Positions 48,669 to 58,051 are shown, numbered from the stretch's first letter. The stretch is DNA of 64,000 bases from Chlorobaculum tepidum TLS (GCF_000006985.1 NC_002932.3:705501-769500); one strand, 5' to 3'. Made by a program: numbers and translations. Notes: generated by a model not told the origin, from the letters alone.

Positions 48669-49080
48669 GTATTATGACTTCATGGAGGCTAACCTCCTGT
48701 TTGGTAATGGTTTTCAGCCGGGAATCGAGAATCTCCCAGACGATGACGGCAAGAATCTCTGTTGTCGGGACGTGGCCTGCAAGTTCGTTGACCTCATGGT
48801 TCAGATGCCGGTGGTCGAACCGTGCCACAATCTCCTCTTCAAGAATTTTCTTTAGCTCCTTGAGATCGAACAAATAACCGGTTTTCCGGTCAATGATGCC
48901 CGATAGGGTGATTTCAAGCAGATAGTTGTGCCCATGTCCATACTTACCAGAACATTTTCCATAGAGCTGCTGGTTTTCCTCGTCCGATAGCTCCGGATTG
49001 AACAGACGGTGGGCGGCATTGAACTCGATTTGGCGTGTAACGTAAATTTTTCTCGGCTTTTCGACGATGTCGTTCATCAA
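48628..49080 (-). CDS. 6-pyruvoyltetrahydropterin synthase family protein (QueD-like)
   Basis: Acts on the FolE product. 150 residues. Zinc histidines are in FNAAHRL and [11 protein letters not shown], and the catalytic cysteine in [11 protein letters not shown]. The long insertion before it and the LNHEV motif fit the PTPS/QueD family. Whether it makes carboxytetrahydropterin (queuosine) or pyruvoyl-tetrahydropterin (Chlorobi contain biopterin glycosides) is open. Confidence 0.9.
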   Translation of the reverse strand: MMNDIVEKPRKIYVTRQIEFNAAHRLFNPELSDEENQQLYGKCSGKYGHGHNYLLEITLSGIIDRKTGYLFDLKELKKILEEEIVARFDHRHLNHEVNELAGHVPTTEILAVIVWEILDSRLKTITKQEVSLHEVIIHETGKNSVTYRGE

Positions 49081-49398
49081 GGGTATCGCTGGTGTTTCAT
49101 TGACTGTCTTCCAGCATCTGCCGGATGACGGGGATTCGATGTGATTTTTCAGTTTAACCCGGCCTGCCAGTTATAAGTTTCAGCGTTCAGACAGCTGAAA
49201 ACACCATACTCTTCAGCGTTTGGTGACAACGAACGATACAACATCTGGTGGTGGAAATGAAACGGTAAAAGGGGAATGCTTGTTGTTAACATCAAAAACG
49301 CCAGAGTTGTGTTGAGCGGCTCAGGCAATTTTAGATTTACTCGTCGTGACAGTGGTGTTGCGAAGATTTCATTCACGAAAAAAACAATTTAACCTCTT
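49081..49398. other. Intergenic region between queD and thioredoxin genes
   Basis: 318 bases. Short open frames are unconvincing. Holds the divergent promoters of queD-folE and the thioredoxin gene; no clear hairpin. Confidence 0.5.
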
Positions 49399-49704
49399 AT
49401 GGCTCAAACACTTGACGATCTTATCAGGACAAGCGAACTTCCCGTATTTATCGATTTCTGGGCCGACTGGTGCGGGCCCTGTAAAATGGTGGCTCCATCC
49501 GTCAAACAGCTCGCCAGCGAGTTCAAGGGACGGTTGATCGTGGTCAAGGTCAACGTCGATCAGCAGCCTGACGCGGCGGCCCGTTTTCAGGTTCAGGGTA
49601 TTCCGGCCCTCATGCTTTTTGTTGGTGGTCAGCTCAAATGGCGCACTGCCGGAGCGATACCCTACCAGCAAATGCGCCAGGAAGTGCTGAAAGCGATCGG
49701 GTGA
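49399..49704 (+). CDS. Thioredoxin
   Basis: Cytoplasmic disulfide reductant, 101 residues. Active site W-C-G-P-C with C25 and C28; cis-proline in GIPALMLF. No signal peptide. Sequence between WADWCGPC and the cis-Pro region matches ordinary bacterial thioredoxins, so it may serve Tpx, ribonucleotide reductase or photosynthetic redox control. Confidence 0.95.
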   Translation: MAQTLDDLIRTSELPVFIDFWADWCGPCKMVAPSVKQLASEFKGRLIVVKVNVDQQPDAAARFQVQGIPALMLFVGGQLKWRTAGAIPYQQMRQEVLKAIG

Positions 49705-49765
49705 CGGAGAGCCATTGCTTTTGTTGATGGACTGGACGAGGTGTACAAAAGGTGGCACAAAAGGT

Positions 49766-49810
49766 GGCAACAATGAGGGCGCGGCTACAGTGGCCGCCCT
49801 CATTGTTGCC
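49766..49810. terminator. 15-bp perfect inverted repeat between convergent genes
   Basis: GGCAACAATGAGGGC (49766-49780) and GCCCTCATTGTTGCC (49796-49810) are exact reverse complements with a 15-base loop. It sits between convergent thioredoxin and protease genes, so it is probably a bidirectional terminator, though without a T-run. Confidence 0.65.
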
Positions 49811-49812
49811 TA

Positions 49813-50508
49813 TCAATCTTTTCGTCGGTTCATCACCATCACGTAGTAAAGTAACTGCATGATAGCCTGTGCGGCGGCGGCTACGTAGGTCAGGGCGGCG
49901 GCGTCAAGCACGGCGTTCACGCCTGCCATTTCACGCTGCGAAACGATGCCCTGCGAAACCAGCAACTCCTTGGCGCGTCGGCTGGCATCGAATTCCACCG
50001 GCAGCGTCACCAAAGCGAACAGTGCCGTTCCCGCGAAGAGAATGATTCCCGCCCACGCCAGCGAGCTTCCAAGCACGCCTTGCATGAACAGGCCTATCAT
50101 GAACAGGATCGGCCCGAGATTGCTGCCGATCGACACCACCGGCACCATCGCCGAGCGGATGGCCAGTGGCGAGTAGTTCACCTTGTCCTGCAAGGCGTGC
50201 CCGGCCTCGTGTGCCGCCACGCCGACCGACGCGATGCTCGGCAGGCTGTAAACCTCCTCACTGAGCCGCAACACCTTCTGGCGCGGATCATAGTGGTCTG
50301 AAAGCATCCCGCTGGTCATCTCGACATTGACATTCTCCAGCCCGCCTCGCTGGAGAATTCGCAAAGCCGCCTGCGCGCCGGTCACGCCATTCTGCGTCGC
50401 CACCTGCGAATATTTCTTGAACGCCGATTTCACCTTGAACTGCGCCCAGATGCCAAGGAGCAGCGGGGGCAAGGCGAAGAGAAAATATGCCGGATCGAAA
50501 TAAAACAT
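49813..50508 (-). CDS. Membrane zinc metallopeptidase (YugP-like)
   Basis: 231 residues. An N-terminal membrane helix (about 7-25), then the zinc-binding HEAGH at 100-104 in a soluble domain, then two or three C-terminal helices. Typical family sequence includes GMLSDHYDPRQKVLRLS and VEFDASRRAKELL. A putative neutral zinc protease; substrate unknown. Confidence 0.9.
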   Translation of the reverse strand: MFYFDPAYFLFALPPLLLGIWAQFKVKSAFKKYSQVATQNGVTGAQAALRILQRGGLENVNVEMTSGMLSDHYDPRQKVLRLSEEVYSLPSIASVGVAAHEAGHALQDKVNYSPLAIRSAMVPVVSIGSNLGPILFMIGLFMQGVLGSSLAWAGIILFAGTALFALVTLPVEFDASRRAKELLVSQGIVSQREMAGVNAVLDAAALTYVAAAAQAIMQLLYYVMVMNRRKD

Positions 50509-50692
50509 GGTTCTATCGAAAAATTGTTGAACGGTTTTAAACGGTAAATCTGCCTAAAAAAACAACAGAGGGGCAAGAATCGTTTCGATGAACAGAGACA
50601 AGAGCCTTGCGCTTATCGCGTCACGAATCTTCCTGTTACACTAGAGTTGGACGATAAATCTCCAAGCCTCTTGCATTGCGCAAGCGGGCAAT

Positions 50693-50729
50693 AAAAAAAG
50701 CCGTCCTATACTGACTGGACGGCTTTTTT
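50693..50729 (-). terminator. Terminator of tRNA-fMet
   Basis: GCCGTCC (50700-50706) pairs with GGACGGC (50717-50723), flanked by seven A and six T, so it also works on the minus strand just after the tRNA. Confidence 0.88.
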
Positions 50730-50731
50730 AG

Positions 50732-50804
<73 letters not shown>

Positions 50805-51037
50805 ATGTTATGGCTCTAAATCTAACCCAATAATCGGATTATGCAACTGAAAACCCGGAAAAGTCAAAAATAGTATCAGCGAGCTCATTTTCTTTCGACC
50901 AGCGTTATCTGGTGGAGGTAGCTCGTTCGCAACCACCGGAATTGCAAATCGCCCGAACAGATGTGCTTTCTTTCGGGCGATTCGGTTTTTTGGCGTGACG
51001 GATTTCATGGCGTTGCGACCAGAATCCGTCCATTTTG

Positions 51038-51340
51038 TTACGGTTGTGGGGGCGGTACTGGATAGGCGCGGAGGCTCGGCGCTGGCGGGTCATACTGCTT
51101 CAGGTAATTCGGATCGACGCCTTCATTGCCTTTCAGATGCATCGGTTCAGGCGGCGAATTGGTGTCGAATCCCTGGCTGGCTCCATCCCTGGCCCCTTCG
51201 TCGCTCGGCTCTCTCGTGGCAGCCTCACTGTCTCTCGATATAGCCTTCAATTGATCGAACGCACTTTCCGCGTGCAGATTCGTTGGCGCAAGCGCTCCTG
51301 AAACGGCAAGCAGGATCAGCGTGCTGAATGCTTTTTTCAT
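51038..51340 (-). CDS. Small secreted Pro-rich protein
   Basis: 100 residues with a clear signal peptide (about 1-24, KKAFSTLILLAVSGALAPTNLHA). The mature part is acidic, then ends in a proline-rich tail (PSLRAYPVPPPQP). Not recognised; probably periplasmic. Confidence 0.65.
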   Translation of the reverse strand: MKKAFSTLILLAVSGALAPTNLHAESAFDQLKAISRDSEAATREPSDEGARDGASQGFDTNSPPEPMHLKGNEGVDPNYLKQYDPPAPSLRAYPVPPPQP

Positions 51341-51600
51341 TGCGGTAAGTTTGAGATTGTTTTTTGTATCGATACAAGAACAATTTTTGAAAAATAGATG
51401 GTTTCCATTAATTTAAATATTGAACCATTATAATTTAAAAAAAATTTCAGTTTGATGTAATTGATCAGTAGTAGATTGCAATCGTTACAGTCTCTTCTTC
51501 CGGTTCTGCATTTTCGGGTTAGTCGCATCAGCGGAGAAGAAGCGTGAGTGCCTTGCGCAAGTCAGTGCTGATTGCACCATCCAACAGGCCCTGTTTGAAC

Positions 51601-52624
51601 ATGAAGTGTTCCGTTCAAAGAAGTGTCCGGCTGATTTCTCTTTTGGCCGTCCTGGGCTTTTTCCATGGCACAGCCGCTGCCACCTTGTGGTCTTCAGGGC
51701 CGCGCCAGACCGGCGAGGTCGTTCTCGACGAGATGGTTGCCGGGGCGGGCGGCTTCGTCGTTCGCGTCGGAAGCAACGGATGCACCAGCAAAAACTCGTT
51801 CGAGGTGCTGGTGAACAAAAAACCGGGTCTTACTGATCTCGCGCCGCACTACGAACTGACGATTGTCCGCAAGGTGCCAGATGAGTGCAAGGCGATTGTC
51901 GAGGATGGCACTGTGATTGCGTATGATCTGAAGCAGGATCTCGGCATCTCTGGTCACTACACCTATACCATTGCCAATCCCGTTTATTCGCCGCGCCCAT
52001 ACGCGGATACGAGTGATTACTATCTGCCTAATGCCTTGAAGGATGCGGCGCCTGATTTTCCCAAGGTTACAGAGGTGCGCCCCGAGCCATTCGAGAAGTA
52101 CACTGCCAGGCCGGACTTTTTTTCCTGCCTTCTACCCGTTGATTGGAAACGGAGTCCCGCCGATCCGGAGGGTGACGCAAAAGCTGGGATTTACGAGGTG
52201 CAGCTCACAAAAGAAGAGCTTGCCAAACCGGAGGATGGCGAGAAATATTACTTCCCGCATCCGCTCATCTACGTTGGCTACTACGCCCCCGGCAACCGTG
52301 AGGGGAAAACGTATGCAAACTATCTGGCCGATTACGACCGGCTGATGCGCAAGAACACGGGCAGCAAACAGTCATCGTACAGCAAACCGGTGAAGACGAC
52401 GGTCGCCGGGCTTGAGGCGACTGTTACCGATTACGAGGTCTGGCAGGAGCTTCCGCGTGGCCCGCTGTTTACCACAAAGTACTGGCTGAAGGCTCGTTTC
52501 GTGTTTGTCAAAGCAAGGCAGGGATTTTATGTGCTGGCATTCAAAAGTCCAAAAGAGTTCTATATATAATCAGGGCTTCCCCACATTCCAGACGGTGCTT
52601 GACTCTTTCGTTCCCAAACGGTAA
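51601..52624 (+). pseudogene. Secreted protein with a C-terminal frameshift at a TA repeat
   Basis: The open frame ends at 52569 and encodes about 322 residues from ATG 51601 (signal peptide MKCSVQRSVRLISLLAVLGF, cleavage after AAA); a GTG at 51544 is an alternative start. Family not recognised; the C-terminal part with TVAGLEATVTDYEV and FVFVKARQGFYVLAFKSP resembles the membrane-lipoprotein/PsbP-like domain. The frame breaks in TTCTATATATAATC. Removing four bases (one TATA) joins EFY to NQGFPTFQTVLDSFVPKR, ending at TAA 52622-52624, a natural-looking C-terminus. So this is a recent frameshift, a phase-variable gene, or a sequencing error. Confidence 0.6.
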
Positions 52625-52636
52625 AACGACTTCGCC

Positions 52637-53014
52637 ATGCCGGATATCAGGATAAAACCGACGCGCTCCACGTTGACTATGATGCGAATTGCGTCGTTTA
52701 TCGTGGCGCTTGTCGGCGCGGGTATGATTGCGGGCGTTGTGAGCAACGGCCTGCTCGAAGAGGGCGGCGTGTTCGTGATGGTCTGGATCGCCGCCTGCGT
52801 CGGGATTGTCGGATTCGCGATTTTCAGCGCCTTCAACCGCAAGGTGATCGAAGACGGAATCGTCAGCATCGAAGATGCGGGGGAGTCGCAATCCGCCTCT
52901 GATGCCCAAAGCGCGGAAGCGCGTCTGAAAACGCTCGACGGCCTCAAGCGCCAGAAGCTTATCAGCGATGATGAGTACCAGAAGCAGCGGGAGAAGATCA
53001 TCCAGAGCGTGTGA
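52637..53014 (+). CDS. SHOCT-domain membrane protein
   Basis: 125 residues. Two membrane helices (about 15-34 and 44-66) followed by a short linker and a C-terminal SHOCT domain (about 95-124: RLKTLDGLKRQKLISDDEY). SHOCT is a short helical oligomerisation or anchoring motif. It lies directly upstream of the candidate peptide gene and may be in the same transcript. Confidence 0.78.
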   Translation: MPDIRIKPTRSTLTMMRIASFIVALVGAGMIAGVVSNGLLEEGGVFVMVWIAACVGIVGFAIFSAFNRKVIEDGIVSIEDAGESQSASDAQSAEARLKTLDGLKRQKLISDDEYQKQREKIIQSV

Positions 53015-53052
53015 AGATGTTGCTATCATCAATCAACAAAAAAGGAGTAAAG

Positions 53053-53448
53053 ATGGACAAACAGGTTGACCATTCCAACGGTAAGCGCCGTTCAGGATCG
53101 GACAAGGGCGAGCGCATGATCGCCATCGGGCAGAAGCTTGGTGTCGCGATTCCGGCGGGGCTGCTGCTTTTCTGCGGTGTGAATGCCTCAGCGATGACTC
53201 GAGATGCCGTAAACATATCCTTCTCGCCGGACGCCGTACGGGAGAACGAAGTCGCCCAGCACCTCACGGCGCTTTCGGCCAATCCGCAGGGTGCGCTTCT
53301 TGCCGACAACGACAATCCGCTGCACGGCAACACGCACGTTAATAAGTTTGACCCCAACATACATAATGATTATTCGGATAGCGGCGTGCACACGGACAGC
53401 CACGGCAACGAGCACTGCAACACGCACGGCGACGCGAACCGTTATTGA
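53053..53448 (+). CDS. Candidate precursor peptide with H-x-(N/D) repeats
   Basis: 131 residues from ATG 53053, which has AGGAG seven bases upstream (the longer frame from 53011 has none). Residues 1-20 are polar and basic; about 24-48 are hydrophobic and end GVNASA, like an export signal. The tail 85-131 is Asn/Asp/His-rich. Every histidine in it (91, 95, 104, 113, 117, 121, 125) has Asn or Asp two residues later, and Y107 has D109. Four of these form H-x3-H-x3-H-x3-H (113-125). A radical SAM/SPASM gene starts 12 bases after its stop. Family not recognised. I infer a RiPP precursor; a metal-binding secreted peptide is the alternative. Confidence 0.7.
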   Translation: MDKQVDHSNGKRRSGSDKGERMIAIGQKLGVAIPAGLLLFCGVNASAMTRDAVNISFSPDAVRENEVAQHLTALSANPQGALLADNDNPLHGNTHVNKFDPNIHNDYSDSGVHTDSHGNEHCNTHGDANRY

Positions 53449-53460
53449 AGGGCGACCGGT

Positions 53461-54645
53461 ATGACGAGCAGAGAGGAGTTTCTCGAAAAACTCGCTCAGG
53501 CAGGCACGCTGAACCTGATTTTTCAACTGACCGATCAGTGTGCGCTTTCGTGCCGGTATTGCTTCGCGAAAGGCTCCCATCCATCCGGAGGCCTTCGCAT
53601 TGCCGATGACCTGCTCGATGCGGCCATCCGTAGCGCGTTCGATACGCGCCACCACCAGGTCTCCTTCGAGTGGACAGGAGGAGAGCCGTTTTTCGCAGGC
53701 ATCGATTTTTATCGCAAGGTCGATCGCCTCCAAAAAAAGTACGCTACCAAGCCCTACGCGAATACCATTCAGACGAGTGGCTACGTGCATGACCGGGAGT
53801 TGATCGCCTGGCTTGCCGGGCACGGTTTTCGCATCTCCTCTACCATTGACGGCCCGCCGGAACTGCATGATTTCCAGCGCCCTGTGAATGGCGGCGGCCC
53901 GTCGCTCGGCGCGGTGCTCGCAACGCGCGAAACGATCATCGAGCATCAGGGGCACTGTGGCTGCATTTGCACGGTTACGCGGAACAGCCTCGGCAAGGAG
54001 GGGGCGATTCTTGATTACTACCGTTCGCTCGGCATTGAAGCCTTTCACAGCAATCCGTATTACTATTTTTCCAAAAATCTTGTTGGCGACGAAAGTCTCG
54101 CGCTTGATGCTGACGGCTACGCCGCGTATTTTATCGCCCAGTTCAACGCCTGGTTTGAGGGCGGGCGCAAGCTCCCGATGCCCGGCACGCTCAACTACAT
54201 TCTGCGCTCGCTGACTGCAGGAGCCGGGTTGAAGCAGTCGGTCTGCACCTTCGGCGGGCGCTGCCTGACCAATTTTCTGGCCATCACGCCCGATGGCGAT
54301 GCGTGGCTTTGTCCCAAGTTCGCGGGGTTCGATGAGATGCGCCTCGGCAACGTTGGCAAGATGGCTATCACCGACATCCTTTCTGACGCCAATCCCGCCA
54401 TGGCGCGCCTCATCGACGAGCGCCTGGATGCGATACACACCTGCGAAGCGGATGAGTGCCGCTTTCAGTACCTTTGCAACGCGGGGTGTCCTTACTACTC
54501 TTTCATCGCCAGCGGAGGCCGGAACATCGCCGTGAAGGATTCCCTTTGCACAGGCAAGCAGCTGCTTTTCGAATACCTCGAATCGGTGGTCGAGCTGATC
54601 GATCCCGCTCGACTTCCCGAACCCAGCCCCCTCGAACATGCGTAA
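53461..54645 (+). CDS. Radical SAM/SPASM peptide maturase
   Basis: 394 residues. The [4Fe-4S]-SAM ligands are C27, C31 and C34 (CALSCRYC), with GGEP at 73-76. The C-terminal SPASM domain supplies further cluster cysteines: C262, C268, C284, C328, C333, C339, C343 and C363. The second cluster motif has C-x4-C-x5-C-x3-C rather than the classical C-x2-C-x5-C-x3-C. Such enzymes modify ribosomal peptides or sulfatases; no sulfatase adjoins, whereas a small repeat peptide lies directly upstream. Its start follows AGGGCGACCGGT. Inference: it crosslinks the H-x-(N/D) tail. Confidence 0.88.
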   Translation: MTSREEFLEKLAQAGTLNLIFQLTDQCALSCRYCFAKGSHPSGGLRIADDLLDAAIRSAFDTRHHQVSFEWTGGEPFFAGIDFYRKVDRLQKKYATKPYANTIQTSGYVHDRELIAWLAGHGFRISSTIDGPPELHDFQRPVNGGGPSLGAVLATRETIIEHQGHCGCICTVTRNSLGKEGAILDYYRSLGIEAFHSNPYYYFSKNLVGDESLALDADGYAAYFIAQFNAWFEGGRKLPMPGTLNYILRSLTAGAGLKQSVCTFGGRCLTNFLAITPDGDAWLCPKFAGFDEMRLGNVGKMAITDILSDANPAMARLIDERLDAIHTCEADECRFQYLCNAGCPYYSFIASGGRNIAVKDSLCTGKQLLFEYLESVVELIDPARLPEPSPLEHA

Positions 54646-54724
54646 CATTATCTGTCGCACGGAGGCTGTCCGCCGTCTTTGCATTGTCGCGTTGCTCGCT
54701 CTGCTTCTTTTGCCCGTCGAGTGA
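54638..54724 (+). CDS. 28-codon signal-peptide-like frame, probably a truncated gene
   Basis: ATG 54638 overlaps the maturase stop. It encodes a basic start then a strongly hydrophobic stretch (RRLCIVALLALLLLPVE) and stops at 54722. It looks like a signal peptide with nothing after it, so it may be the remaining start of a third, exported gene of the locus. Expression is uncertain. Confidence 0.35.
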   Translation: MRNIICRTEAVRRLCIVALLALLLLPVE

Positions 54725-54809
54725 TTCCTTTTTTGTGCCGTGAATGCTGAGGGATCTATTTCAATAGAAGTATCACGACTCGCTTCAACGGTGTAAACAG
54801 GGATGCTGG

Positions 54810-55154
54810 ATGAGCGATCAGGTTTCAACTGCGCCGTGCGATCACGAGTGGTTTGACTCTTACCAGCGCTTTAGCTCTTTCTCTCCGGAATCGGTGCGTG
54901 ATGGTTGTCATCCAGGAATCATGGAGCATCTACAATCGTCCCAGAAGGCGATTGTTCTCGTTCATGGTCTTTCCGATTCTCCTTACTTCATGGCGGCGAT
55001 CAATCCAAAAATCCGGGGCACACGCTATCTCTTCTCGGCGGTTTTCGATCATGCGGTCACGACCATGGATGCACACCGGCCGTTTTTCTTGCCCATATTC
55101 CCACCCACAGCCGAGAGCAACAGTTACGCTTCGATCGCCACACCTGCCTCCTGA
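54810..55154 (+). pseudogene. Alpha/beta-hydrolase N-terminal fragment
   Basis: The frame encodes 114 residues. Residues about 40-60 (KAIVLVHGLSDSPYFMAA) are the first strand and oxyanion HG motif of an alpha/beta hydrolase, but the rest of the fold, including the nucleophile elbow, is absent. After about residue 62 the sequence is no longer family-like, and other frames to 55,354 add nothing recognisable. Probably a decayed gene; boundaries uncertain. Confidence 0.5.
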
Positions 55155-55440
55155 TCCAGCACGATTACACGGCGAATATCATCAATTCGCTCGCCACGGC
55201 GGCAACTGTTGTTCGACAACATTCTGAAAACGCCGAGGGGCTGGTGTATCCCTCTGAAAGAGTGGTCACACCGAGAAGTTTCCGGGGGAATCCATTGCGC
55301 AATCCGGTGCTCATTCATCTTCAGATTCACGATTACCAGGTGAAACGGAAATAAACGGTAACGTTGCTTGAGAGGAACTATCTCATTTTTTTTGTTATTG
55401 TTATCATTGTTGGTGAATCAGGGAATCCACTCGTTTCAGA

Positions 55441-56766
55441 ATGGTTCGGGCAATGGTAAAAAGGCTTTTGAAATTCTGCGTTATCCCGGCGATCGCTGTG
55501 TTCTTGCTTGTCGCCATGCCGGTAGCTGGCCAGGCAGCGCAGATTCGCGCCATGTCGTTGACGGGGAGCGTCAATGCGGGCAGCGCGGCATATTTTCTCC
55601 GGGTGCTTGATGAGGCGAACCGGGATAACGACACGTTGCTGCTCGTGGAGCTCGATACGCCGGGCGGGCTTGTTTCGTCTCTCCGGCAGATGGTGCAGGG
55701 AGTGATGGCGTCGCGCGTGCCGGTGGTGGTCTATGTCGCGCCGTCCGGAGCGCAGGCGGCTTCGGCGGGGGCGCTGCTGCTGCTCTCCGCCAATGTGGCG
55801 GCGATGGCTCCGGGCACCGAAACCGGCGCGGCCCATCCGGTCGATATAAGCGGCGGCGGCGAGAAGGGGAGCGTGATGGGCAAGAAAATCGAGAACGATC
55901 TTGCAGCCTTTGCCCGCAGTCTTGCGCAAAAGCGTGGCCGCAGTCCCGAATGGGCTGAGCGGGCCGTGCGGGAGAGCATCGCATCGACGGCATCTGAAGC
56001 GCTCGCGGCGGGCGTGATCGATACCGTGGCGGACAATCGCAAGGAGCTGCTCGTGTCCATCGATGGCCGCAAAGTCGAGACAGCTATCGGTGAATTGATC
56101 ATTCGCACAACCAATGTGCCAGTTAAGGAAGCGTCCCCAACTTTCGGCGAAGAGGTGATGATGGCTATCGCCGATCCAAACATCGCTTATTTTCTGCTAC
56201 TGCTCGGCCTGGCCGGTCTCTGGTTCGAGCTTTCGACACCGGGTGCGGTGCTGCCGGGCGTGGCCGGAGCGATTGCTCTTGTGCTCGGCGCGTGGGCCAT
56301 GCAGCTCCTGCCGGTCAACGTCACCGGCCTCCTGCTCATTCTGCTCGCCATCCTTTTTTTCGGGCTGGAAATCTTCGTGGTCAGCAGCGGAGCGCTTGCG
56401 ATCGCCGGTCTGGTCGCGCTTTTCATCGGTTCGGTCATGGTGTTCAATCAGCCGGAGTTAGGCCTCGTCATCAACTGGTGGGTTTTTCTTCCGCTTTTTC
56501 TTTCATTTTCGGCGGGAGTCCTGTTACTTGTCTTTGTGGTGTTTCGTTCTACCAGACGCAAGGCGATCTCCGGCAGGGAGGGGCTGGTCGGTGAAACAGG
56601 TACCGTTGAACGAGCCATCGGAGAGGGCAAGGACGGCAAGGTGTTTGTGCATGGCGAACTTTGGGACGCATCGGCAAACGGTTTGATTCCTGCCGGATCA
56701 CAGGTAACGGTCACAGGGATCGAGGGGATGAGGCTCATGGTGAAACAAAATAGCAAGGAGGAGTGA
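55441..56766 (+). CDS. NfeD family membrane serine protease
   Basis: 441 residues: signal sequence (about 1-33), a ClpP-like serine protease domain (about 35-225, catalytic Ser in ASAGALLLL and Lys in GKKIEND), four to five membrane helices (about 240-370), and a C-terminal OB-fold NfeD domain. Long-form NfeD genes pair with stomatin-like genes, as here. Role: membrane protein quality control at detergent-resistant domains. Start ATG 55441 or 55453. Confidence 0.9.
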   Translation: MVRAMVKRLLKFCVIPAIAVFLLVAMPVAGQAAQIRAMSLTGSVNAGSAAYFLRVLDEANRDNDTLLLVELDTPGGLVSSLRQMVQGVMASRVPVVVYVAPSGAQAASAGALLLLSANVAAMAPGTETGAAHPVDISGGGEKGSVMGKKIENDLAAFARSLAQKRGRSPEWAERAVRESIASTASEALAAGVIDTVADNRKELLVSIDGRKVETAIGELIIRTTNVPVKEASPTFGEEVMMAIADPNIAYFLLLLGLAGLWFELSTPGAVLPGVAGAIALVLGAWAMQLLPVNVTGLLLILLAILFFGLEIFVVSSGALAIAGLVALFIGSVMVFNQPELGLVINWWVFLPLFLSFSAGVLLLVFVVFRSTRRKAISGREGLVGETGTVERAIGEGKDGKVFVHGELWDASANGLIPAGSQVTVTGIEGMRLMVKQNSKEE

Positions 56767-56767
56767 T

Positions 56768-57517
56768 ATGCTTTTCATGAATATTCTGGTTTTACTGGCG
56801 CTGGCGGTGGCGTTTTTCGTTTCCGCGGTCAAGATTCTGCCCGAGTATGAGCGGGCAGTCATATTCCGGCTTGGCCGGATTATAAGAGCCAAGGGGCCGG
56901 GACTGATCATTCTGATTCCCTATATCGACCGGATGGTGAGGGTTGACCTGAGAACGGTGACGCTTGACGTGCCTCCGCAGGACATCATCACGCGCGACAA
57001 CGTTTCGGTCAAGGTGAGTGCCGTGGTCTACTTCCGGGTGATCGACCCGATCAAGGCGATCATCGATGTGGCCGACTTCCATTTCGCCACCTCGCAGCTC
57101 GCCCAGACGACCCTGCGCAGCGTTTGCGGGCAGGGCGAGATGGATAATCTGCTCGCTGAGCGTGACGAGATCAATGAACGCATCCAGTCCATTCTCGACA
57201 AGGATACCGCGCCGTGGGGGGTGAAGGTCGGCAAGGTCGAAGTCAAGGAGATCGACCTTCCCGAGGGGATGCGCCGGGCGATGGCCAAACAGGCCGAGGC
57301 CGAGCGCGAGCGCCGCTCCAAGATCATCAATGCCGAGGGCGAGTTCCAGGCGGCACAGCGTATCTCTGAAGCTGCAGCCATTATTGCGCAGAATCCGGCA
57401 GCCTTGCAGTTGCGCTATCTCCAGACCTTGCAGGATATCGCCGTTGAGAACAACTCGACTACGATTTTTCCTGTGCCGATCGATCTGTTAACGTCATTTT
57501 TTGAGAAAAAAGCGTGA
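56768..57517 (+). CDS. Slipin (stomatin-like SPFH protein)
   Basis: 249 residues: one N-terminal membrane helix (about 3-22) and an SPFH/band-7 domain ([37 protein letters not shown]) followed by the coiled [20 protein letters not shown] region. Begins one base after nfeD stop with GGAGGAG upstream, so they form an operon. Its C-terminus may be cut by the NfeD protease, as reported for archaeal pairs. Confidence 0.94.
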   Translation: MLFMNILVLLALAVAFFVSAVKILPEYERAVIFRLGRIIRAKGPGLIILIPYIDRMVRVDLRTVTLDVPPQDIITRDNVSVKVSAVVYFRVIDPIKAIIDVADFHFATSQLAQTTLRSVCGQGEMDNLLAERDEINERIQSILDKDTAPWGVKVGKVEVKEIDLPEGMRRAMAKQAEAERERRSKIINAEGEFQAAQRISEAAAIIAQNPAALQLRYLQTLQDIAVENNSTTIFPVPIDLLTSFFEKKA

Positions 57518-57556
57518 TCCGGTTTTCCATTTCTTCAATCATCAAACGATACGGTC

Positions 57557-58015
57557 ATGATTACCATCAAGTCGATTCTCTGTCCGATGGATTTTTCCGA
57601 TGCGTCGAAGAAGGCATACCGCTATGCCTGCGAGTTCGCCAAGTCGATGGGGTCGAAGTTGATACTGCTGAATGTGATTGAGCCGCGCCCGATCGCAGCG
57701 GATATGACCCTGAATTACGTGCCGCTCGAAGAGGATCTCGCCGCCGCCGCCAGGGAGGATTTCGTTCCTATGGTCGATGAGGCCAAGGCGGCGGGGATCG
57801 ATGTGAGCGCCGATGTCATCATCGGCATTCCCGCGGAGGTGATTCTCCAGAAAACGCTCGATTTTGACGTGAGCCTCGTCATCATGGGCTCGCACGGCAG
57901 GACCGGTCTCAGCCGCCTCCTGATGGGTAGCGTCGCCGAAGCGGTCGTGCGCAAGGCGCAAGTGCCGGTGCTGATCGTGAAGGCGCAGGAAAAAGAGTTC
58001 ATTAGCAAGGAATAA
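57557..58015 (+). CDS. Universal stress protein (UspA family)
   Basis: 152 residues, one Usp domain. The ATP-binding motif G-x2-G-x9-G-S is present (GSHGRTGLSRLLMGSVAE), so it is the ATP-binding type. Located 39 bases after the slipin gene; possibly co-transcribed. Confidence 0.92.
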   Translation: MITIKSILCPMDFSDASKKAYRYACEFAKSMGSKLILLNVIEPRPIAADMTLNYVPLEEDLAAAAREDFVPMVDEAKAAGIDVSADVIIGIPAEVILQKTLDFDVSLVIMGSHGRTGLSRLLMGSVAEAVVRKAQVPVLIVKAQEKEFISKE

Positions 58016-58051
58016 CGGCGTAGGGGCGGCTCTTTGCGGGTTGAATTTCCA

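Noticed and set aside
53461-54645. Anaerobic sulfatase-maturating enzyme as identity of the radical SAM gene
   Set aside because: No sulfatase in the window, and the CxxxCxYC surroundings and SPASM spacing differ from that group. The adjacent repeat peptide is a better substrate candidate, though this remains open.
53188-54828. 546-residue minus-strand frame over the radical SAM gene
   Set aside because: An antisense shadow in GC-rich DNA, rich in Arg/Ala/Val with no motif; the plus-strand gene has CxxxCxxC, GGEP and SPASM cysteines.
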